From Falciphora oryzae (Eukaryota > Ascomycota > Sordariomycetes > Magnaporthales > Magnaporthaceae), in the NCBI GenBank assembly GCA_000733355.1, contig JNVV01000052.1, positions 100,323-161,409 of the forward strand: 61,087 nt of DNA, in the 5' to 3' direction. The notes under the pieces are model-generated. The model did not search any database. It saw only the letters and a program-made list of their open reading frames with translations, and was not told the DNA's origin. This document shows, in pieces, positions 53,409-61,087 of this stretch. A program made the position numbers and the translations under genes. Each line of letters starts with the position of its first letter. Position 1 is the stretch's first letter.

Positions 53409-55083
53409 TCAGTACACATACCGCTGCTGCGGCGCCTCACCGTCCCTGCTGGCCTCGTCGAGCTGCCCGTTCAGCCTGATGAGCCAGGCGCGCATGGCCC
53501 AAGCGCAGACGATGCTGGCCGCAGCAAAGGCCGCCATGGCCGAGAAGCCAAAGACGTAACGCGGCTCGTGCTCGTGGGGCCACAGGAAGGCGCCGTAGAT
53601 GGCGGCGACGCTGGCCGAGACGTTGACGACGGCGTAGGCGACGGCGCGCTTCTCGGGCGTCTGCGACAGCGTGCTGCCGACCCAGCCCAGGATGATGGGC
53701 CCCACCGCGTAGGCGCCCGTCGCGTAGACGAATGTGGAGGCGTACCGCACGGGGACGACGTCGGAGCCCAGCGCCATGCCGAAGCCGACGATGGCCAAGG
53801 CCAAGCCCCCGGTGACGTGCCAGGTGCGGTCGCGCAGGCGGCCGCTGGACCAGCCGAGCAGGATGCTGACGACGCCCGAGACGAGGTAGGGGGGCGCGGT
53901 GAGGAGTAAGGAGCCGACGGCGTCGGGGGCGAAGTGGGTCGCGCGCACGATGGAGGGGAAGAAGTTGTTGAAGGTACAGGCTGACACGTGCATGTTCTGC
54001 ATGAGGCAGAAGAGCCACGTGCGCGGGTCGCGGCCGGCCCGGCGCAGCCCGTCAAAGACGGAGACAGGGCGCTCTTGGGTGGTGGCGGGGGTGGTGGCGA
54101 TGACGCGGTCGCGGGCGACGCGCTGCACGGCCAGGGCGCGCTCCTCGGTCGTCAGCCAGCGCGTGCGCTCGGGCGAGTCCGGGAGCAGCCAGAAGCCGAG
54201 GAGGGCGACGGCGGCGGTGACGGAGGCCTCGATGATGAAGAGCCAGCGCCACCCGGAGAGGTGGAGGGCGCCGTGCATGGTCTTGAAGATGCCCGCCGCG
54301 AAGAGGCCGGCGCAGCCGGAGCTGAGGATCTGGCCCATGTACATGAGGGCGATGCGGACCGCGAGCTCCTCCTTGGTGTAGAAGGAGGAGAGCAGGTAGA
54401 GGGCGCCTGGGTAGAAGGGCTGGCGATGGTAGTCGATGCCTAGGATTAGTTTGCGCCGGGATCGTGCTTGGGAGGTTTGTGTGTGGTCCGGAACGTACCG
54501 CCTCGACGAAGCCCAGGAAGAACCGACAGGTGGCGAGGCTCTTGCCCTCCCTTACTGCAGCAGTTATTCCGGACAGGCCAGCCCAGCCTAGCATGCAACC
54601 CGATAGATACCTGGACGGGCGGACTCTGGTGATGAACATGTTGGATGGGACTACAGAGGGACAATACGGAGTTAGCACCGGTGATTTCGGAGATATTCAG
54701 GAGCATGGCACGTACTCTGCATCAACAGGTAGCCGATAAAGAAAACGGAGATGGAGACATTGTAGTCCCAGCCATGCAGACCCAGGTCCTCTTCCAGGGT
54801 GTTGAGCCTTGCGTGGGGCAGTGCATTGCGGTCAATGTGGTTCATGAAGTACATGAGGAAGAGGATAGGCTAATCCAAGGCGAGCAAGTCAGTAGTCGGC
54901 CCTAGAACTTCGGAGCAGAGGGTCAAGAAGACGGACCAGTACGTTGCGGTCCAGCTTATGGACCAGGGACCCTTCCTGCTCCGCCAACTTCTCCACATCG
55001 ATGGCAGCCTGTCCGGCCTCGATGACAGCCGGCTCCGTGGATGTCTTTAGCTCATCGGTGGGGCTTTTGGATGCGTACTCCAT
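53409..55083 (-). CDS. MFS transporter, anion:cation symporter family (Dal5/TNA1-like)
   Basis: Four exons: 55083-54937, 54869-54716, 54650-54499 and 54419-53409, total 487 residues, usual for the family. Hydrophilic N-terminus, then a first span PILFLMYFMNHIDRNAL with the family motif DRNALPHARLNTLEEDLGL; LLMQIPSNMFITRVRPSRYL (loop 2-3 motif); FLGFVEAPFYPGALYLLSSFYTKEEL, a signature of Dal5/allantoate-type carriers; and the second half with GVVSILLGWSSGRL and AGAYAVGPIILGWVGSTLS-type spans. Twelve spans can be counted. Relatives import allantoate, nicotinate, pantothenate or other small carboxylates across the plasma membrane; the substrate here is unknown. Intron 1 uses the unusual donor GTCCGT; the other donors are GTACGT. 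Start is the first ATG; the frame opens upstream only at a TTG. Confidence 0.88.
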
Positions 55084-57149
55084 GTTGAGGCTCGTCGGCA
55101 AAATTCCGAAATTTATCTCCGTTCGGCTGGCCAGGGGCTGGGGCGATCTCCTGATGGACTAGATATCTCTTGTATGTTGACCCGGCTGTCCTCCCCGTTT
55201 CCCCTCGAGCCTTTCCCGTGTTGGTGCTACTTTTCACGGGAACGGGGGACTGGGGAGAGAGCAAGTCCGGAGGGATGTAGAGCAGTCCATGATGCCTTAA
55301 AAGCACCACAGGGTTTGGTTTCGTCACATACGTGCCTAGCCAACCTCTAGTTGAGTTTGCGCCACTGTATCTCGAGAGGAGGGGCCCCAGCGCGACGGGA
55401 GTCTGGTTCTGACCTCGTGCAGGGAACAGGGTTCGGCACACAAATACCAATGAACTCTATGCGTGGCAACGTAAAGGACCTTTCCGCCTGCGCCCAGCCA
55501 CACGTTGTGTCGGATAGAGCCAACCATCGGGGCATACGACGCCTAGCTGTTGACCACACAGGAACAAAACGGACATAATTACGTTGTCCCAATATGCTCT
55601 TATCTAGGTTCTGACGCCGTTGGCTGTGTTGATTGTGGGCGGAGAGATTAACGCGGACCTGTTGCTGACGGCCTACCTAGCGCAATACGATGATCAAATA
55701 TCATCAAATTGCATGTGTTGTTTGATGCAAGCCGGATCAGGCAGCATTTCGGCGGCTGGCCAGCCTCGAGACGGGAGAAGGTTGCTCCTTGGGCGAGAGG
55801 CTCGGTGGCATGGAGGTCGTTGCGAGCGTCAACCTAGGCTGCCTCGCGGCGCTGCTGCTGCCAAGAATGGTCGATCGCATTTTGAGGGTATCCCGTTGGA
55901 TCGTGGGGACATAGGGCTGAATCTACAGCTTTTTCCCCAGCCTATGTCTACAAACTAGGGGCGAAGCTTCCAGTCTCTCGGGCTGACCGTTGTTCCCCTT
56001 GAGCTTGTCACGATTGCCAAGACGGGCGAATGAAGCTTGGCTTTCTAGAAACGTGGAGGGGGCTGTGTCGAGGGCGCGGTAGTAAAGTTCCTATGGAAGT
56101 CATGACGACCTACAGGAAAACCGCCAGGCAGATCCAGTAGACTCTGTGAGCCACTAGTTTGATCGATGGAGATGGAAAGGAAGAGATCCTACCCGCGCGT
56201 TCGTGTTTTCCGCGCGCTCCCTCCTGATTCCAAGACCAACGTTCGCCCGTAATGTTCTGCCGCCAAAAACACACAAAGCGATATCAAGCCTCAGTAGGCT
56301 TGTTACGGCCTGGCTGTGGCGGCGTACGGATAAGGGAATATAGGTGAGCGTGCAGTAATTTACCAAGGGCGGGAGTTCGGTGGCGGTGTTTGAGGAGAAG
56401 CTTTTAAGCGCCATCTACGCCAGCGTTCGAGGTTCCAGCGGAGCGCGGCAGCAGATGTCTTGGGCGTCATGGGGAGAGACTGGATGTTGCTCCAGTTCTT
56501 CGCGCATACCCGCCTGCCACCGCCCAATCACAGGCCAAAAGCCTAGCACGTTGCCAGAACTCCCCTTGCCAACCGCCGATTCTCTGGTCAGCACATGCAA
56601 GAGATGCCAGACTTCACTTTATGACATCACCAGCTAGCGACAGATGTTGTCTAGGCCCACCATGCCCGCTCGTGTTGTTCTTCTCAAGCCCGGCCGAGGG
56701 GCCTTGCAGATGCGGGCACCCCCTCCCCAAGAAGCTCCTCGCGGTACTCTGCATAAAGCCGTGGGCTTGGCTTCCGAAGGCCGAGACTCCCGAACGCCCA
56801 ATCATAGCGGGGGTATTTGTCCACGCCGTTGTGCGGCGCGGTGATGTGGCCGGGGAGGAGCAAAAAGAAGCCATTGGCCTCTGCCACTATCCCCGCTTTG
56901 CTCTCCCAGGGTGGTATCCCTGATTTGCGGATGGACTGTAGCATCCCCAGTAACGTATAGCCTGAAAGGACGGAGTAATAACACGGGATGCCGCTTAAGC
57001 TGCGGGATCAGGCTCATAAATGTCACGATGGAAACGGCTGTGCTCTGGCAGTTTGATCGCTCGATCCCGTCCCTTAGCGATAGTACCAGTCACCTAATAG
57101 AGCAGTGCCAACATACCTCGCAACATCACCCATACATCCAGGCACAAGG
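55084..57149. other. 2.1-kb divergent intergenic region, no gene seen
   Basis: Between the MFS gene (minus) and the phosphatase gene (plus), so both promoters are here. It contains no recognisable gene; the open frames present lack ATG starts or family resemblance. Confidence 0.45.
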
Positions 57150-59182
57150 ATGAGGGCCGAAGTGCTCCTCGTGAGCCTGGGGGCTAGCTGTTCGCTCGCG
57201 TCGTACACGGGCAACATCAACTACTTCTCGCCCTCCCTGCACCACCCCGGCCTCGGCGTGTCCATCCGCAAGGTGGCGGCGCGGCACTACGCAAACTCGC
57301 CATGGGACCCCAGGACGTTGAACTTCACGCACGGCGTCGCCTCGGGCGACCCCTACCAGGACAGCGTCATTCTGTGGACGCGAGCGGCGCCGATAGGTAG
57401 CGACAACGATGACAGTAACGTCACGGTGTCCGGGCTCGTAGCTCTCTACAGCCACGAGACCGAGAAGTACGTCAAGGCCAGCGCCGCGCCTGTTTGCCTG
57501 CAGTGGAGCATCTCCGAGTCGAAAGACCTCGCGCCCCCTGCGGACTCGGGCACTGCCTACACTAGTTCTGATATTGACTACACTGTCAAGGTAGGTTGGG
57601 GGAAGGCTTTGTAGTCCGGGTAAATCAGCGATATAGGCGAGATGGTAACACACTGGGCAGGTCGAGGCGAAGAACCTCAAACCGTTTACCACATACTGTA
57701 AGTAGCTGGCCTAAACTCTCTCTTGATGAGGAGCCTGCGGGATCTCGAGAGCTGACAGAGGATGTAGGGTACCAGTTCAACATCTGCAACTCGGAAGTCA
57801 GGTCTCCCCTGGGAAGGACCAAGACGCTCCCAGCCAAGGGGAGCAAGGACGTGTCCAGCATAAAGCTGGCAGTCTACTCATGCAGCAACTATCCGTTTGG
57901 ATTCTTCAATGCCTACGGCAACGTCGTCAACAAGGACTCGGTCGACTTTGTCGTACACCTTGGCGACTACATCTACGAATATGCGAATGGCTACTACGGC
58001 TGGGGCAATTCGCTGGGCCGGATCCCTTTGCCGGATAAGGAGATCGTCTCTTTGTACGACTACCGCAAGCGCCACGCGACCTACCGCACGGACGCCGGCC
58101 TGTACCGGAGCCACCAGAGCTTCCCCTGGATCCCGACATGGGACGACCACGAGGTAGCCGACAACGTGTGGAAGGCTGGGTCGGCCGGGATGAACAACAC
58201 CGAGGACTCCTTCGTCAGGGAGGGCGGCGTCTCGACGGACCAGCGCAAGATGAACGCGGTGCGGGCCTACTTTGAGTGGATGCCGATCCGGCAGGTCGAT
58301 ATGGATGACAACCTGCGCATCTGGCGCGCCTTTGCGTTCGGCGACCTGTTCGACCTCATCATGCTGGACACGCGCGTCTACGACCGCTCTATCACGGACC
58401 TGTACTGGAACACGCCCTACGTCGACGCCATCCGCGGCGAGGCCTCGCGCTCGCTCATGGGCCCGCGCCAGGAGAGCTGGTTTTATCGTAGTTTGCGCGA
58501 CAGCAAGCGGCGCGGCGCGGCATGGCGCATCGTCGGGTCGCAGGTTGTGTTTAGCCACATCGAAATGCCCGGCGGCCGCGTCAACACGGACGCCTGGGAC
58601 GGGTACGCGGCTAACAGGGACCGGACGCTGCAGGCGCTTACTGAAGGCGAGATTGGCAACAACGTCTTCTTGGCGGGCGACACGCACGTTTCGTGGGTGG
58701 CGGACGTGGCGTGGACGGCGGGAGAGGGCGACCGACGCCAACCGTACGACCCGGCGACGGGCGACGGGGCTCTCGGGGTCGAGTTTGCGGGCACGGCGGT
58801 GAGCTCGCCGAGCAGCGCGGTCGGGCAGAACGGGACGCTGGACGCTGCCAACCTGGCCGCGGCGGCGCTGGAAGGCGGCAACGGCGTGCTGCAGTGGCAG
58901 GAGTCGTACTACCGCGGCTACTTTGAGCTGCAGGTGGGCTTCGACGAGGTGAAGGCCAGTTTCTTCGGCACGCCAGTCCTTGCCTCAGCAAACGGGCTCG
59001 AGGTCCCGCTGGCCAACTTCACGGTGCGCGCGGGCGAGAACAGGCTGCAGAGGGATGGCGATGGCAACAGGACGGTGGTACGTGGCGGGGTCGTCGAGGC
59101 GGGCAGCCTCAAGGGCGGCAGGACGATGGCGACGAACCTCACGCACGACACCGTGACGGGAGAATGGGCGGTTCTTCAGTAG
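57150..59182 (+). CDS. secreted PhoD-like alkaline phosphatase/phosphodiesterase
   Basis: Three exons: 57150-57590, 57661-57697 and 57768-59182, 630 residues. N-terminal signal peptide (MRAEVLLVSLGASCSLAS), then the PhoD N-terminal domain (NFTHGVASGDPYQDSVILWTR) and the metallophosphatase domain: DFVVHLGDYIYEYANG (metal-binding Asp), WIPTWDDHEVADN (the conserved DDHE), LIMLDTRVYDR and VFLAGDTHVSWVADV near the C-terminal metal site. PhoD enzymes split phosphate mono- and diesters with an iron/calcium centre; in fungi they are extracellular or vacuolar and often induced by phosphate starvation. The tiny 37-nt exon 2 codes VEAKNLKPFTTY and is supported by frame and by family similarity. Length is normal. 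Confidence 0.9.
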
Positions 59183-59833
59183 TAGCTGGCGGTTTCCTGA
59201 GTGGCAGACCCTCGATTGCGGGCATCTTTAATGGCAGCTGGAGGCGATTGAGTTCCTATTACGGCTAGAGCTGTCTCGGATATCTGCCGAAGAAGCCACT
59301 CGGATGTGTCGCCTCGGCATCGCACCCCTCGCACTTCTGCGCGCGACGCTACGGCAAGGGCGGAAGCCATTCACTAACCTTGTAATTCCGTAGGATTAAA
59401 AAAAGGCCAGGAGCTGCAACGTTGACATTGAACTTTCGAGTTGCTTCGGGCCGTTGGCAGCTTGCATGCACCAATTAATTACCATTCACCGCCAGGGAAG
59501 CTGAACCCCGCGCCTGTGCCAGCCAATCAAATCACGACCCCGCGCGTGACACCCCAGCCGCGGACTGTCTTGCCTTCCAAGTCCCACGGATCCGTCACTT
59601 CACCAATCTGCCCTGCAGATCTCGATTCCACAAAAGGCAGGTGATAAACAGGCATGATGGGGGCGCTCGCCGTCGATATAAATTCCCCGCGCGATGCAGC
59701 CGTCCGGCCGTCGCTCACAGACCAAAAGCACCCCCATAAGAAGGAACGCCATTCACTGATTTCCAAGGGCGCCCACGGAAGACAAGATACATCCGTCTTT
59801 CTCTTCCCGTCTTTGCCCACCATCTACAACACC
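59183..59833. other. intergenic, promoter of the CBM9-like gene
   Basis: Separates the phosphatase stop from the CBM9-like gene. The right part contains a TATA box and the leader of the latter. No gene was recognised. Confidence 0.5.
59677..59682 (+). promoter_or_regulatory. TATA box of the CBM9-like gene
   Basis: TATAAA 157 bp before the ATG at 59834, within a promoter that otherwise has no obvious open frame. Confidence 0.5.
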
Positions 59834-60550
59834 ATGCTCGGTGGCTTGTGCTTTGTGGTGGCCACCGCGGTCCTGACCGCCACGCCCAGCCTGGCCGGCA
59901 TTCGAAGGACCAACACCCACCCCCAGGTGCCCTCGCTCGACGTGCCAGCCTGCCCGGCCAGGGCGACATTGACCTACAACAAGTCGGTGCCGGACAGGAC
60001 CGACTTCAATCTGACGCAGGTGGAATTGTGTTACGACACGACGGCGACCCACATCACTTTCACTGCCTTCAACGAGACAAACTTCCATTTCGATCCGAAC
60101 CACACAATAAACGATCCCATCTACGAGTACGAGGTCATGGAAGCGTTCATCTCCGCAGGCCACGACGACCCAAGCACCTATTTCGAGTTCGAGGTCAGCC
60201 CCAACAACGTGACGTTCAATGCCTTCATCCTCAACCCGTCCAAGGTCAGGGCTGCGGGCTCGCCCTTCGGCGGCGCCTACATCAGCACTCCTTCACCGCT
60301 CGACTTTGGTATCACGGCCACCACGAAACTGGACAAGGCCGCCCAGACGTGGGTTTCGAGCGCGAGGATCCCGCTATTCATGTTCAACGTGGACGACGGC
60401 AAGGCCAAGGGCACCAAATGGAGGATGAACTTCTTCCGCACCATCACTTCCCCCGACACCTTCCCCGACCAGAGGCTGGGGGCATGGAACCCGCCCAACC
60501 AGGCTAACTTCCATATGACGCCTTTCTTTGGATATGTGAAATTCGTGTAA
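59834..60550 (+). CDS. secreted CBM9/DOMON-like carbohydrate-binding protein
   Basis: Intronless, 238 residues. Signal peptide MLGGLCFVVATAVLTATPSLA, then a single beta-sandwich domain resembling the CBM9 family as found in fungi as free-standing secreted proteins: LCYDTTATHITFTAFNETNF, PIYEYEVMEAFISAGHDDPSTYFEFEVSPNN, and the end RMNFFRTI..., NPPNQANFHMTPFFGYVKFV, the characteristic C-terminal strands. Such domains bind sugars through a calcium-stabilised sandwich; no catalytic module is attached, so a helper role in wall or polymer binding is inference. Several Asn-X-Ser/Thr sites suggest N-glycosylation. The open frame extends to 59654, but the Met at 59834 begins the signal peptide. Confidence 0.78.
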   Translation: MLGGLCFVVATAVLTATPSLAGIRRTNTHPQVPSLDVPACPARATLTYNKSVPDRTDFNLTQVELCYDTTATHITFTAFNETNFHFDPNHTINDPIYEYEVMEAFISAGHDDPSTYFEFEVSPNNVTFNAFILNPSKVRAAGSPFGGAYISTPSPLDFGITATTKLDKAAQTWVSSARIPLFMFNVDDGKAKGTKWRMNFFRTITSPDTFPDQRLGAWNPPNQANFHMTPFFGYVKFV

Positions 60551-60870
60551 ATATCCGGCTCAGACTTGAAGATAATGCCTTTATTATCTACAAATGGTTA
60601 ACACGACGTCCAAGCGAGGACCAGGGGGGGAAACCGAAAGGCTTCAAAGTGCTCGTGCGGGTGTATTCAAAGCCAGATCTCCGGCCTGCACCAGGTTCTG
60701 GATTCCTTTCGGATGTTGTCGCCATGGAATGTAAGGATGATGTTACGCCCGTCTGACAGTTCATGGAATGCTGGAACTCCCGGCGCCCAAGGTTTTAGTA
60801 TTGCAAAGTAGAGGGTATGCAGTAGAAGGATTGTCTTGATTTCTACCTCTAAGGAACTAATAGGAAAGCG
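60551..60870. other. intergenic, no gene seen
   Basis: 3' side of the CBM9-like gene. No open frame of interest; it leads into the hairpin array. Confidence 0.5.
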
Positions 60871-61076
60871 CCCGAGGGTCGTAGACCCTCGGGGTCTTTA
60901 TACATGAGTGCGCAGTAGGAGTGGAGAGTACCTCTCGGCGTCGCCGAGTGCTTTGTAACCGCTTATTAAGCATCTGCGACGCCGACGAGGGTAGTGATAC
61001 AGACCCCGGCCGTGCCGGCCGGGGACCTCCCTTAATCCTTTGCGACACACCCCCCAATTGGTGCCCGGAGGGTACC
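60871..61076. repeat. array of five short-loop hairpins at the window edge
   Basis: Five inverted repeats, all with three-base loops, lie within 206 bp: 60871-60893 (ten-pair stem CCCGAGGGTC), 60924-60936 (GAGAG), 60934-60948 (CTCGGC, overlapping the previous), 61004-61024 (nine-pair stem CCCCGGCCG) and 61060-61076 (GGTGCCC with one G-T pair). No coding frame runs through them. This looks like the end of a transposable or structured repeat element that continues beyond the window. Confidence 0.7.
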
Positions 61077-61087
61077 GGCTATAATAA

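Noticed and set aside
53437..54055. Additional long minus-strand frames within the MFS gene
   Set aside because: Out-of-frame Arg/His/Pro-rich translations of the transporter exon.
1..61087. CRISPR array, prophage, bacterial operon or virus insertion
   Set aside because: No regularly spaced direct repeats with spacers, no phage, viral or bacterial gene sets; the intron-rich genes and tRNA structure are fungal.

Overview
The window is nuclear DNA from a filamentous ascomycete, most likely a plant-biomass-degrading Sordariomycete. Genes carry short (about 58-130 nt) GT..AG introns, coding DNA is GC-rich with C/G-ending codons, there is a Pol III tRNA with a short anticodon-loop intron, and the gene content (GH5 cellulase with CBM1, GH3 beta-glucosidase, asco-type laccase, HET and DUF4470/MYND proteins) is typically fungal. 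No bacterial operons, prophage or CRISPR are present. Exon joins were worked out by reading splice sites and frame by hand and not checked against transcripts.

Layout. 1-11.6 kb: SET-domain lysine methyltransferase (+), tRNA-Glu(UUC) with a 14-nt intron, CBM1-GH5 endoglucanase (-), macro-domain ADP-ribose-phosphatase-like gene (-), T5orf172/GIY-YIG-like membrane protein (-), an internally shortened NmrA-like reductase (-), and the remnant of a HET-domain gene. 12.8-20.3 kb: an unknown membrane protein (-), a five-exon phospholipase-D-like gene (-), a Gln/Gly-rich protein with FQG repeats and a Lys-rich tail (+), and a small protein made of Cys-Cys repeats (-). 20.9-27.8 kb: six-exon GH3 beta-glucosidase (-) and seven-exon sulfite oxidase (-). 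27.8-30.7 kb is gene-poor and holds two decayed copies of a roughly 190-bp repeat. 30.7-35 kb: small secreted Thr-rich protein (+), a frameshifted unknown gene (-), and a MYND/DUF4470 gene (+) containing a GC-AG intron. 35-48 kb: 3.6 kb without a gene, an amino-acid permease (+), an unknown fungal gene (-), 3 kb without a gene, and the spliceosome-disassembly G-patch factor Spp382/TFIP11 (-). 50.9-61 kb: laccase (+) convergent with a Dal5-type MFS transporter (-), PhoD-like phosphatase (+), a secreted CBM9-like protein (+), and at the right edge an array of hairpins that looks like the end of a repeat element.

The clearest common theme is extracellular nutrition: endoglucanase and beta-glucosidase act in series on cellulose, laccase on phenolics, the CBM9-like protein on carbohydrate, the phosphatase on phosphate esters, and the permease and MFS carrier import the products. 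These genes are dispersed among housekeeping genes and not arranged as one cluster. The items most worth a second look are the CC-repeat protein, the hairpin array at the right edge, the GC-AG intron, the His/Pro-rich laccase N-terminus and the broken genes.
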